Shown here in pieces: positions 7,614 to 16,869 of a stretch of DNA of 64,000 nt. The first letter of the stretch is position 1, and each line of letters opens with the position of its first letter. Below the pieces are notes generated by a model. It searched no databases. It was not told the origin of the DNA and saw only the letters and a list, made by a program, of their open reading frames with translations. Position numbers and translations under genes: made by a program. The DNA lies in NCBI RefSeq assembly GCF_001278845.1, contig NZ_CP012590.1, positions 2,418,001-2,482,000 on the forward strand. Direction: 5' to 3'. This DNA is from Actinomyces sp. oral taxon 414. Its GTDB lineage: Bacteria; Actinomycetota; Actinomycetes; Actinomycetales; Actinomycetaceae.

Positions 7614-10391
7614 ATGATCGGCCTCTTCTCCCTGGTTCCGCTCGGCGTGTGCCTGGCCGAGCTTCTGCTGCAGGTCTCGGCCGTGGCGGACGACCCTACC
7701 GCCGGTGGCGCGATCGCGCTTGTCAAGAAGGTGCACCAGGGGCGGCTGGCCATCACCGCGCTCAGGAAGCAGGACGGTAAGGCGTTCGATACTTTCGGCC
7801 GGGAGATCGCCTCCCGCCTGGAGGCCAAGGTTGCGGGCGTCCGGCGCAGGTGCGAGGAGCAGGAGGTTGACACCGCCCTGTTGCGCAGTGCGGTGACCGA
7901 GGTCGAGATCCTCCTCGCGAAGGTGGTCGCCGACGACGACGCCGTCGTGACCGCTGTCCGGGAGCCGGACCGCTTCGAGGAGGTCCTCCGCCAGCGCGCT
8001 CGGAGTCGCCGTCAGAATGTGGAAGAGGCGGCCGAGCCTTTCTTCGACGAACTCGTGACGGCCGTCGCCGAAGAGTTCACGCGACTGGCGCTGGTATCCC
8101 CGAGTTTCTCGCGCGGAGCCCTCAAGAGTCTGCTCGATAAAGTTGAGAAAATTCTGCACCTACTCGAGAGCAATGGAATTAAAACCGTCCCGCCGCACTC
8201 TTATCATATTCGATTCGGCAGTCGGCCCATGGAAGCGATCGGGTTCATTTCGAGGCGGGAGCAGGAGGCACTGCTGGACGCCGTCTTCGGCAGGGCCGCG
8301 CCGCGCACGGTGCTCGTAGGAATGCACGGGAGCGGGAAGTCGCAGCTCTCCACCGTTGTAGCAGCCCGCTGCGAGGCGGAGGGCTGGCCGATCGTCGCCT
8401 GGATCAACGCGGAGTCCCGCGAAACCACCCTTGAGGGGTTCTCCGAACTCGGACGAAGCATTGGAGCGGACGTATCGGATGAGCGCACCCCCGAAAGACT
8501 CGCGCGACGCTGCCTCGACGCACTGGCGTCGGCGGACGGGACGAACCGCCTCATCATCCTCGACAATGTTGAGAGCCCCGATGACCTGAGAGATTTTATT
8601 CCTCGCGGGGAGGGGCTTCGGGTCCTGGCCACTACGACGAGACGAGCGGACTGGGGGCGGGCCCGCTGGACGCAGATTCCCGTGGAGGTATTCGAGCGCG
8701 AGCAGTCGATCGGAATGCTGCTCGGCCGCACCAACCAGGTCGATCGTGAGACGGCGGACATCATTGCCGAGCTGCTCGGCGATCTGCCGGTGGCCGTTTC
8801 ACAGGCCGCGGCAATGATCAAGCGCACCCGGCGCAGTCTCGCGGACTACCTCGAGCAGCTCCGCAAGTACTCGCTGAAGGACAACGTCCGACGACTGGAC
8901 GGCGATGAGTATCCGAAGGCCGTTGGAGCCGCTTTACAGTTGGCGTTCCAGAGCGCACTTGAGCAGATCGGGCGCCAGAGCCGGCACCAGGAGATGCTTG
9001 CCCGCTATTATCTCAGAGTCCTCTCCCTGCTCGCCGCTTCAGGCGTCCCCACGCATTGGCTGGAAGCTGCTGAGAAGGAATCCTTCGACGCCTGCGAGGC
9101 AGTGAGCGCGCTTGCCGAATTCTCGGTCTGCCAGTTCTCGGAGGACGGTTCGAAGACGATGCTGCATCGTCTTCAGGGGCGAGTCATCCGGGAGAGCCGG
9201 GAGAACGATCCGGAGGAACGGGAGCAGGCCGAGAAGGAGGCGGTCGGGCTCCTGGAGTCGGTAAATATTACTCGCGTCCGGAGTTCGGAGAGCGACAACA
9301 GGCGCCGGGAGGCTCTCGATCTTGCGGACCAGTTGCGCGCGGCGGCCGAGCAGAAATATTCGCGAAACCTATTCGCCGATCCCCGCATCGGGAATATTCT
9401 TGCATCCGCCTTGTGGTATACGACGGAGTTCGGAGCCCCCCAGGCTGCCCTGTCCCTGTCCGACGCCGTGGAGCACCTCAGCGAAGTCCTGGGCCCCGAC
9501 CACCCCAGCACCCTGGCCTCCCGCAACAACCTCGCCGGCGCCCACGAATCGGCCGGCCGCCTCGGCCAGGCCATCCCCCTGTACGAGCAGAACCTCACCG
9601 ACAGCCTGCGCATCCTGGGCCCCGACCACCCCAACACCCTGACCTCCCGCAACAACCTCGCCGGCGCCCACCAGGCCGCCGGCCACCTCGACCAGGCCAT
9701 CGCCCTGTACGAGCAGACCCTCACCGACCGCCTGCGCATCCTGGGCCCCGACCACCCCAACACCCTGACCTTCCGCAACAACCTCGCCGGCGCCCACCAG
9801 GCCGCCGGCCACCTCGACCAGGCCATCGCCCTGTACGAGCAGACCCTCACCGACCGCCTGCGCATCCTGGGCCCCGACCACCCCGACACCCTGGCCTCCC
9901 GCAACAACCTCGCCGGCGCCCACGAATCGGCCGGCCACCTCGGCCAGGCCATCGCCCTGTACGAGCAGACCCTCACCGACCGCCTGCGCATCCTGGGCCC
10001 CGACCACCCCAACACCCTGACCTCCCGCAACAACCTCGCCGGCGCCCACCGGGCCGCCGGCCACCTCGACCAGGCCATCGCCCTGTACGAGCAGACCCTC
10101 ACCGACCGCCTGCGCATCCTGGGCCCCGACCACCCCGACACCCTGACCTCCCGCAACAACCTCGCCGGCGCCCACGAATCGGCCGGCCGCCTCGACCAGG
10201 CCATTCCCCTGTACGAGCAGAACCTCACCGACAGCCTGCGCATCCTGGGCCCCGACCACCCCAGCACCAAGATCTTCAGAAACAACCTTGCTTCCGCCTA
10301 CCAGGCCGCCGGTCGCTCCGAGGATGTCACGGCCCTGTTCGATCCACCGCCCGACTCCGGCGCCGCAGATGCGGATCGGCCCGACGAGTGA
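7614..10391 (+). CDS. STAND NTPase with TPR array, paralogue 1 (7 repeats)
   Basis: A 925-residue protein. Residues 1-20 are hydrophobic (SLVPLGVCLAELLL); a helical N-terminal domain reaches about 185, followed by a less GC-rich linker. The NTPase core has a Walker A GMHGSGKS at 236-243 and a Walker B RLIILDN at 312-318, then an ARC/winged-helix-like region (about 400-560). Seven 42-residue tetratricopeptide repeats (LGPDHPxTLxSRNNLAGAH type) fill the C-terminus, with a tail ending ADRPDE. This NB-ARC/TPR layout belongs to the STAND class: NTP-driven switches that sense a ligand through repeats and fire an N-terminal effector. The effector here is not one I recognise, so an anti-phage or self-recognition role is inference. 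The TPR units are nearly identical in DNA. Confidence 0.8.
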   Translation: MIGLFSLVPLGVCLAELLLQVSAVADDPTAGGAIALVKKVHQGRLAITALRKQDGKAFDTFGREIASRLEAKVAGVRRRCEEQEVDTALLRSAVTEVEILLAKVVADDDAVVTAVREPDRFEEVLRQRARSRRQNVEEAAEPFFDELVTAVAEEFTRLALVSPSFSRGALKSLLDKVEKILHLLESNGIKTVPPHSYHIRFGSRPMEAIGFISRREQEALLDAVFGRAAPRTVLVGMHGSGKSQLSTVVAARCEAEGWPIVAWINAESRETTLEGFSELGRSIGADVSDERTPERLARRCLDALASADGTNRLIILDNVESPDDLRDFIPRGEGLRVLATTTRRADWGRARWTQIPVEVFEREQSIGMLLGRTNQVDRETADIIAELLGDLPVAVSQAAAMIKRTRRSLADYLEQLRKYSLKDNVRRLDGDEYPKAVGAALQLAFQSALEQIGRQSRHQEMLARYYLRVLSLLAASGVPTHWLEAAEKESFDACEAVSALAEFSVCQFSEDGSKTMLHRLQGRVIRESRENDPEEREQAEKEAVGLLESVNITRVRSSESDNRRREALDLADQLRAAAEQKYSRNLFADPRIGNILASALWYTTEFGAPQAALSLSDAVEHLSEVLGPDHPSTLASRNNLAGAHESAGRLGQAIPLYEQNLTDSLRILGPDHPNTLTSRNNLAGAHQAAGHLDQAIALYEQTLTDRLRILGPDHPNTLTFRNNLAGAHQAAGHLDQAIALYEQTLTDRLRILGPDHPDTLASRNNLAGAHESAGHLGQAIALYEQTLTDRLRILGPDHPNTLTSRNNLAGAHRAAGHLDQAIALYEQTLTDRLRILGPDHPDTLTSRNNLAGAHESAGRLDQAIPLYEQNLTDSLRILGPDHPSTKIFRNNLASAYQAAGRSEDVTALFDPPPDSGAADADRPDE
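9489..10310 (+). repeat. 126-bp tandem repeats encoding seven TPRs
   Basis: Starts of CTGGGCCCCGACCACCCC recur at 9489, 9615, 9741, 9867, 9993, 10119 and 10245, exactly 126 bp apart. The middle units differ at only a few bases, unlike the diverged repeats of the three neighbouring paralogues. This suggests recent expansion or homogenisation. Gains or losses would stay in frame. Confidence 0.9.
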
Positions 10392-10470
10392 CACAGCAGT
10401 TGACACGGCAGTGCGGACGTCTCCAACGACAGAACACCCCCGCGCCGCGCATGCCGGCGGCCCGATCCCG

Positions 10471-10476
10471 TAGACT
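10471..10476 (+). promoter_or_regulatory. Leaderless -10 box, STAND gene 2
   Basis: TAGACT, then 6 nt (GCCGGC), then the ATG at 10483. It is identical in form to the boxes of genes 3 and 4. No clear -35 is visible at 16-18 bp. Confidence 0.65.
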
Positions 10477-10482
10477 GCCGGC

Positions 10483-13400
10483 ATGGTTGCCCTCTCCCTG
10501 ATCCCGCTCGGCACGCGCCTGGCCGAGTTCGTACTGCAAGCCCCGGTCGTGATGGCCGCCCCGTCCGCCGACGCCCTCGGCGAGGATGTCGCCTCCCGTC
10601 TGGAGGCCGGGGTCGCGGATGCCCGGCGCAGATGCGAGGAGCAGGGCGTTGACGCCGTCCTGCTGCAAGGTGCGGCGACCGAGGTCGAGATCCTCCTCGC
10701 GGAGGTGGTCGCCGATGACGACGCCGTCGGAGCCCTCGCCCGGGAGCCCGGTCACTTCGAGGAGGCCCTTCGCGAACGGGCCCGGGATCGCCGCCGGGAC
10801 GTGGAGGCGGCGGTCGAACCCTTCTTCGACGCGCTCGTGGGGGCCGTCTGCGGGGAGCTCGCGCGACTGGTACCGGAATCCGCGTGTCCTCGGCGCGGGG
10901 ACCTCACCCGCCCGCGCATCCGGTTCGGCAGCCGTCCCGCGGAGGCGCCCGGGTTCGTCGTCAGGCGGGAGCAGGCGAGGCTGCTCGACGCCGTCTTCTC
11001 CGAGGCCGCGCCGCGCACGGTGCTCACGGGGGCGGCCGGCAGCGGGAAGTCGCAGCTCGCGACCGCCGTCGCGGCCCGCTGCGAGGCGGAGGGCTGGCCG
11101 CTCGTCGCCTGGATCGGCGCGGAGTCCCGTGGGGCCCTCGTCTCGGGGTTGTTCGGCCTCGGCCGGAGGCTCGGCGTCGACGGCGAAAGACAGCACTCCC
11201 CTGAGGATTCCGCGCGGCGGTGCCTTGAGGCGCTGGCGGCGGCGGAACGGGCGGACCGGCTCATCGTCCTGGACAATTTCGATGGTCCCGACGATCTGAC
11301 CGACCTCATCCCTCGTGGGGAGGGGCTGCGAGTCCTGGCCACGACGAGAAGGACGGATTGGGATCAGACCCGCTTGGCGCATATTCGCGTGGGAGGCTTC
11401 GAGCGCGAGCAGTCGATCGGAATGCTGCTCGACCGCACGAATCAGACCGATCGAAAGACAGCTGACGCCATTGCCGAGGCTCTCGGCGACCTGCCGCTGG
11501 CAGTTTCGCAGGCCGCGGCAACTATTAAGCGCGGCCGGTACGGTCTCGCGGATTATCTCAAACAACTCAAGAAAGGCTCCCCGAAGTCACGGCGTCACCG
11601 TCCGAGGGGAGATCATCCCGCAGCAATTGGCGTCGCTCTGCGGCTGGATTTCCAGAGCGCGCTCAAACGGATCGGGAGCTGGAGCCCGCGCCAGGCCATG
11701 ATCACTCGTTACAATCTTGGGATTCTCGCCCTGCTCGCCGCCTCGGGCATTCCCAGACGCTGGATGGAGGGCGCGGACGAGGGGTCCTCCGACGCCCGCG
11801 AGGCGCTGAACGCGCTCATCGAGTCCTCGGTCTGCAGGCTATCGGAGGACGGCGCCAAGGTGATGCTGCACCGGCTTCAGATCCAGGCTATCCACGAGGA
11901 CTGGGAGAACGATCCGGTGCAGCGGAGGCGGACCGAGAGGGAGGCGGTCGGCCTGCTGAATGTGGCGGATTTCTTCTACATCCAGAAATCGCAGGGGGAG
12001 GTCCGGCTCCGGGAGGTCCTCGACCTTGTGGACCAGTTGCGGGCGGTGGCCGAGCAGAACTATTCGAAGAACCTGTTCGCCAATCCCCGAATCGGAGACG
12101 CCATCACGGCCGTTCTCCAGTGCGCGATGGAACTCGGGATTCCCCAGACGTCCCTGCTCCTGTCCGGCGCCGTGGAACGTCTCGGCGATGCCCTGGGATC
12201 CGATCATCCCGAGGTCGTTCTGCGCGCGCGCACTAATCTCGCCCACACCTACAGGGATGCGGAAAGGCTCGCTGAGGCCATCGATCTGTTCGAACGGGTC
12301 CTCGCCGACAGCACCCGCGGTCTGGGGCCGGATCATCCCCGCACTCTCGCCGCCCGCGACGCTCTTGCGGGTGTTTACCGGGAGACGGGTGAACTCGATC
12401 GGGCCATCCCCCTGTATGAACGCGGTCTCGCCGATCGACTCCGCATCCTGGGCGCCGATAATCCCGATACTCTGCGCTCGCGCAACAATCTCGCATACGT
12501 ATATCAGACTGCGGGAAGACTCGATCAAGCCATTGATCTGTTCACGCAGAATCTGGCGGAGCACGAGCGCATCCTGGGCCCCGACCACGCCCTCACCCTC
12601 AGTGCCCTCAAGAATCTCGCCAACGCCTGCCAGGAGGCGGGCAGACTCGACGAGGCCACGTCCCTGTTCGAGCGGGTCCTCGCCGACAGCATCCGCATTC
12701 TGGGGCCCGACAACCCTAGCACCCTCATTTCCCGCAACAATCTCGCGGGAGCCTACCAGGCATTGAGGAGGATCAACAAGGCGATCCCCCTGTTCCAGCA
12801 GAACCTCACCGACAGCACTCGAGTCCTGGGATCCGATCATCACGACACGGTCGTTTTCCGCAACAACCTTGCGAACGCCTACGCGATCGCGGGGAAGATC
12901 GACCGGGCCATCCCCCTGTTCGAGCAGATTCTCAACGATAACGAACAATCCCTGGGCCCGGGCCATCCTCACACCCTCGCCTCCCGGGAGAGTCTCGCGG
13001 ATGCTTATCGGGAGGCGGGCCGGCTGGAGGCGGCCATTGATCTGTTCGCGAAGAATCTGACATACCACGAGCAGGCCTTCGACCCCGATAATCCAAACAC
13101 CCTCGCATCGCGCAGCAATCTCGCGGGCACATATAAGAGCGCGGGAAAGCTGGATCAGGCCATCGAGTTGTTCGAGCGCATCCTGGTGGATCGCGAACGC
13201 GTCCTCGGCGCCGATCACCCCGACACCCTCACCTCCCGGAGCAACCTCGCGGGCGCATACCAGGAGGCGGGGAGGATCGATGAGGCCATTCCCCTGTTCG
13301 AGCGGGTCCTGACTGACTTCGAGTGCTCGCTGGGCCCCGCGAATCCTCTCACTCTCGCCGCGCGCAACAATCTTGCGGGCGCGTATTTGAAGTCGGGGAA

Positions 13401-13980
13401 GCTGGATCAGGCCCTTCTCCTGTTCAAGCAGGTCCTGACGGACCGCGAGCAGTCTCTGGGCACCATGCACCCTCTCACCATCATCTCGCGCGGCAACCTG
13501 GCGGGCGCCTACGGGGATGCCGGCGAGCTCGGCCTGGCCGCCGACATGTTCGAGCAGACCCTGGTTGACAGTCAGCGCATTCTGGGGCCCAACCACCCGC
13601 ACACTCTCACCTCGCGCAACAACCTCGCCAGCACCTGCCTCGCGATGGGGAGGTTCGACCGGGCCATCGACCTGTTCGAGCAGAATCTCGCCGAGAGCCA
13701 GATCGTCCTGGGGCCCGACCACCCGCACGCCATCGCCTCCCGGGGAAATCTCGCCGCCGCTCATCGCGATGCGGGCAGACTCGACGAGGCCATCGGACTG
13801 TTCGAGCGGACCCTGGCCGACTGCGAACGGGTCCTCGGCCCCAGCCACCCCCAGACCGAGCTCTTCAGGAACAAGCTCGCTGCCGCCTACTGGGCCGCCG
13901 AGCGCCCCGAGGACGCCAAGACCCTGCTGGGGCCACTGCCCGATATCGATGGCACGGGCGCGGACCCGACCGGCGACTGA
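10483..13980 (+). CDS. STAND NTPase with TPR array, paralogue 2 (14 repeats)
   Basis: A 1165-residue paralogue of the preceding gene, starting 91 bp after it. The hydrophobic N-terminal motif (SLIPLGTRLAEFVL) and helical domain are shortened, with almost no linker before the NTPase module. Walker A GAAGSGKS is at 183-190 and Walker B RLIVLDN at 259-265; the winged-helix-like part follows. About fourteen 42-residue TPRs are countable from the xNLA motif, more diverged from each other than in paralogue 1. The acidic tail is present but drifted (GADPTGD). It should be a working NTPase with the longest sensor surface of the set. Ligand and effector are unknown. Confidence 0.8.
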   Translation: MVALSLIPLGTRLAEFVLQAPVVMAAPSADALGEDVASRLEAGVADARRRCEEQGVDAVLLQGAATEVEILLAEVVADDDAVGALAREPGHFEEALRERARDRRRDVEAAVEPFFDALVGAVCGELARLVPESACPRRGDLTRPRIRFGSRPAEAPGFVVRREQARLLDAVFSEAAPRTVLTGAAGSGKSQLATAVAARCEAEGWPLVAWIGAESRGALVSGLFGLGRRLGVDGERQHSPEDSARRCLEALAAAERADRLIVLDNFDGPDDLTDLIPRGEGLRVLATTRRTDWDQTRLAHIRVGGFEREQSIGMLLDRTNQTDRKTADAIAEALGDLPLAVSQAAATIKRGRYGLADYLKQLKKGSPKSRRHRPRGDHPAAIGVALRLDFQSALKRIGSWSPRQAMITRYNLGILALLAASGIPRRWMEGADEGSSDAREALNALIESSVCRLSEDGAKVMLHRLQIQAIHEDWENDPVQRRRTEREAVGLLNVADFFYIQKSQGEVRLREVLDLVDQLRAVAEQNYSKNLFANPRIGDAITAVLQCAMELGIPQTSLLLSGAVERLGDALGSDHPEVVLRARTNLAHTYRDAERLAEAIDLFERVLADSTRGLGPDHPRTLAARDALAGVYRETGELDRAIPLYERGLADRLRILGADNPDTLRSRNNLAYVYQTAGRLDQAIDLFTQNLAEHERILGPDHALTLSALKNLANACQEAGRLDEATSLFERVLADSIRILGPDNPSTLISRNNLAGAYQALRRINKAIPLFQQNLTDSTRVLGSDHHDTVVFRNNLANAYAIAGKIDRAIPLFEQILNDNEQSLGPGHPHTLASRESLADAYREAGRLEAAIDLFAKNLTYHEQAFDPDNPNTLASRSNLAGTYKSAGKLDQAIELFERILVDRERVLGADHPDTLTSRSNLAGAYQEAGRIDEAIPLFERVLTDFECSLGPANPLTLAARNNLAGAYLKSGKLDQALLLFKQVLTDREQSLGTMHPLTIISRGNLAGAYGDAGELGLAADMFEQTLVDSQRILGPNHPHTLTSRNNLASTCLAMGRFDRAIDLFEQNLAESQIVLGPDHPHAIASRGNLAAAHRDAGRLDEAIGLFERTLADCERVLGPSHPQTELFRNKLAAAYWAAERPEDAKTLLGPLPDIDGTGADPTGD

Positions 13981-14067
13981 GCGGGGACGCGTGCGCACCG
14001 GTGACCGAGCGGGGCGCGGACCAGGCCGGCGACCGGCACGAATGCGCAGGCATCGGCGCTCCGCTCC

Positions 14068-14084
14068 GACGGCGGGGCGCCGTC
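14068..14084. repeat. Short hairpin between STAND genes 2 and 3
   Basis: Perfect 7-bp arms GACGGCG/CGCCGTC with a GGG loop, about 30 bp before the -10 box of gene 3. A similar hairpin precedes gene 4. It could terminate the previous transcript or serve as an operator. Confidence 0.5.
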
Positions 14085-14114
14085 GTCCTTATCCTCACCG
14101 GCGGTCCGATCTCG

Positions 14115-14120
14115 TAGACT
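14115..14120 (+). promoter_or_regulatory. Leaderless -10 box, STAND gene 3
   Basis: TAGACT, 6 nt, then the ATG at 14127. Confidence 0.65.
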
Positions 14121-14126
14121 CCCGAC

Positions 14127-16790
14127 ATGGTCGCCCTCTCCCTGGTCCCGCTCGGCACTCGTCTGGCCGCCCTCCTGCTGCGAGCCTCGGCCATGACAGC
14201 CGACTCGCCCCCGCCGTCGAATGATGCGACGGCCGCCCCGTCCCCGCCGTCGGACGACGCGGCGGCCGCCCCGTTCGCCGACGGCGCGGCCGCGCCGGTC
14301 GAGGAGGTCCGTGCAGGCTGGCACGACATCGCTGCTCTGGGGAAGCGAGGCGATGAGGCGGCCGAGGCTCTCGGCGGGCGGATCGCCCCGCGTCTGGAGG
14401 CCGGGGTCGCCGACGCCCGGCGCCGGTGCGAGGAGCGGGGCGTCGACGCGGGTCGACTGCGGGGCGCGCTGGCCGAGGCCGAACTCCTCCTGGGCGAATT
14501 CGCGATGGACGACGCCGTCATCCTGACCATTGCGCGCGAGCCCGACCGCATCGAGGGGGTCGTCCGCAGGCGCGCTCAAAAGCACCGCCAGAACGTGGGA
14601 GCGGTGGCCGAGCCCTTCTTCGACGCCCTCGTGCGGGCCATCATCGGGGAGATCACCCGTCCGGTGGGAGCCGGGGACTCCCGACAAGAGGCCGCCGACG
14701 CCGCGCAGCCGTCCTTCCAGAGCGTGCTCGCACGGATCAAGAACCGGAGCCCGCGCCAGGCGGCGATCGCGCACCGCCACCTCTGGATTCTCGCCCTGCT
14801 CGCCGCCTCCGGCGTCCCCGCGCGCTGGCTGGAGTTCGCGGATGAGGGATCCGACGACGCCCGCGAGGCCCTGAACGCACTCATCGAATCCTCGCTCTGC
14901 CGACTCTCCAAGGACGGTTCGAAGGTCGTGCTGCTGCCGTCTCAGGGCGGGGCCGTCCGGCAGGAGTGGGAAATCGAACCGGCACATCGGGAGCGGATCG
15001 AGAAAGAGGCGGTCGGGCTCCTGGAGTTGGTGAACACGGTATTCATCCGGAAGACACGAGGAGAGAACCAGCGACAGGAGGCTCGCGATCTCGTAGACCA
15101 GTTGCGAGCGATTGCCGATCAGGACTATTCAAGGGGCCTGTTCGCCGACCCGCGCACCGGAGAAATCCTCGCAGCCGGTTTGTTGTACGTCATGGAGCTC
15201 GAGGGCATCGAAGCCGTCATATCCCTGTCCGACGCGGTGGAGAACCTCGGTCGCGCCCTGGGTCCCGACAATTCTTACACCCTGATTTCGCGCAATAACC
15301 TCGCATGCGCCTACCGGGATGCGGGCAGGCTCAGCGAGGCCATCGACCTGTTCGAACAGGTTCTCGCTGACCGACTCCGTGCCCTGGAGCCGGATCACCT
15401 CGACATCCTGGTTTCTCGGAACAATCTTGCCGACGCCTACAAGTCCGCGGGCAGGCTCGACGAGGCCATTTCCCTGCTCGAACAGAACCTCACTGACTGC
15501 GAACGCATTCTGGGGCCCGACCACCCCGGCACCCTGACCGCCCAGAACAATCTTGCGGACGTCTACATGTCCGCGGGCAGGCTCAACGAGGCCATCGACC
15601 TGTGTGAGCGGACTCTGGCCGACCAGTCGCGCGTCCTGGGACCCGACCACCCCGACGCCCTGACCACCCAGAACAACCTTGCCGACGCCTACAAGTCCGC
15701 GGGCAGGCTCGACGAGGCCATTTCCCTGCTCGAACAGAACCTCACTGACTGCGAACGCATTCTGGGGCCCGACCACCCCGGCACCCTCGTTTCACGCAAC
15801 AGTCTTGCCGACGCCTACAAGTCGGCGGGCAGACTCGAGCGGCCCATTCGCTTACTCGAGCAGAACCTGACGGACCATGAACGGATCCTCGGAGCCGACC
15901 ACCCCCGCACCCTCATCTCTCGCAATAACCTTGCAGAATCCTACCGGGAGGTGGGCAGGCTCGACGAGGCCATCACCCTGCACGAGCGGAATCTCGCCGA
16001 CCGCCTGCGCATCCTCGGCCCCGATCACCCCTCTATCTTCGGTTCCCGAAGCAACCTCGCCGGCGCCTACTATGCCGCGGGCAGACTTGACGAGGCCATC
16101 GACCTGTTCGAACAGAGTCTGAGCGACCGGCTGCGCGTCCTGGGGCCCGACCATCCCGACACCCTGACCGCCCGCAACAACCTCGCCGACGCCTACCGGT
16201 CCGCGGGCAGACTCGACGAGGCCATCGACCTGTACGAACAGAGTCTCAATGACCGGGCTCGTGTCCTTGGCCCCGACCATCCCGACGTCCTGGGGGCCCG
16301 CAACAACCTCGCCTTCGCCTACCGGGATGCGGGCAGACTCGACGAGGCCATCGACCTGTACGAACGGGTCCTCGCCGACTGCAGGCGCATTATGAGTCCC
16401 GATCATCCCAGCATCTTCCTATTCCGCAATAATCTTGCAGACGCCTACCTGAGGACGGGAGGACTGGATCGGGCCATCGACCTGTACGAGCAGAACCTGG
16501 CCGACCGCGAGCGGGTCCTGGGACCCGGCCACCCCGACACTCTGACCTCTCGCCACAATCTCGCCACAGCTTACTGGTCCGCGGGCAGGCCCGGGGACGC
16601 TATTCTCCTGTTCGAACAGACCCTGGCCGAGGCCCTACGAGCCCTGGGGCCCGACCACTCCGACACCAGACTCTTCAGAAAGAATCTTGCAGACGCTTAT
16701 CGCGCCGTCGGACGCGATGAGGACGCCGAGGCTCTGCTCGACCCGCCGCCCGCCTTCGACGACGCGGAGGCGGATCGGCCCGACGACTGA
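14127..16790 (+). CDS. STAND paralogue 3, NTPase core deleted, 12 TPRs
   Basis: An 887-residue paralogue with the same N-terminal hydrophobic motif (SLVPLGTRLAALLL) and helical domain (to about residue 180). It then jumps straight to the segment that follows the NTPase in its siblings (SFQSVLARIKNRSPRQ) and the winged-helix-like part (AASGVPARWLEFADEGSDD). Walker A, Walker B and the intervening roughly 200 residues are absent, with the reading frame intact. About twelve TPRs follow; two stretches of about 105 bp within the array (near 15430 and 15680) are almost identical. The tail ADRPDD matches paralogue 4. It cannot bind NTP in the usual way, so a decoy, partner subunit or regulator is possible. 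The intact frame, promoter and repeats argue against a simple pseudogene. Confidence 0.75.
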   Translation: MVALSLVPLGTRLAALLLRASAMTADSPPPSNDATAAPSPPSDDAAAAPFADGAAAPVEEVRAGWHDIAALGKRGDEAAEALGGRIAPRLEAGVADARRRCEERGVDAGRLRGALAEAELLLGEFAMDDAVILTIAREPDRIEGVVRRRAQKHRQNVGAVAEPFFDALVRAIIGEITRPVGAGDSRQEAADAAQPSFQSVLARIKNRSPRQAAIAHRHLWILALLAASGVPARWLEFADEGSDDAREALNALIESSLCRLSKDGSKVVLLPSQGGAVRQEWEIEPAHRERIEKEAVGLLELVNTVFIRKTRGENQRQEARDLVDQLRAIADQDYSRGLFADPRTGEILAAGLLYVMELEGIEAVISLSDAVENLGRALGPDNSYTLISRNNLACAYRDAGRLSEAIDLFEQVLADRLRALEPDHLDILVSRNNLADAYKSAGRLDEAISLLEQNLTDCERILGPDHPGTLTAQNNLADVYMSAGRLNEAIDLCERTLADQSRVLGPDHPDALTTQNNLADAYKSAGRLDEAISLLEQNLTDCERILGPDHPGTLVSRNSLADAYKSAGRLERPIRLLEQNLTDHERILGADHPRTLISRNNLAESYREVGRLDEAITLHERNLADRLRILGPDHPSIFGSRSNLAGAYYAAGRLDEAIDLFEQSLSDRLRVLGPDHPDTLTARNNLADAYRSAGRLDEAIDLYEQSLNDRARVLGPDHPDVLGARNNLAFAYRDAGRLDEAIDLYERVLADCRRIMSPDHPSIFLFRNNLADAYLRTGGLDRAIDLYEQNLADRERVLGPGHPDTLTSRHNLATAYWSAGRPGDAILLFEQTLAEALRALGPDHSDTRLFRKNLADAYRAVGRDEDAEALLDPPPAFDDAEADRPDD

Positions 16791-16811
16791 CATAAATGAT
16801 CGCTCCAGCTC

Positions 16812-16831
16812 AACGGCGGGGCGCCGCCGTT
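16812..16831. repeat. Short hairpin between STAND genes 3 and 4
   Basis: Perfect 8-bp arms AACGGCGG/CCGCCGTT with a 4-nt loop, about 26 bp before the -10 box of gene 4. It is related to the hairpin before gene 3. Confidence 0.5.
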
Positions 16832-16857
16832 CCTCGTTCGCCTGTGGGCCGGTCTTG

Positions 16858-16863
16858 TAGACT
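16858..16863 (+). promoter_or_regulatory. Leaderless -10 box, STAND gene 4
   Basis: TAGACT, 6 nt (GCCAGC), then the ATG at 16870. Confidence 0.65.
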
Positions 16864-16869
16864 GCCAGC

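Noticed and set aside
9489..10310. Regular direct repeats suggesting a CRISPR array
   Set aside because: Units of 126 bp are in frame and encode TPR motifs; there are no unique spacers between repeats.
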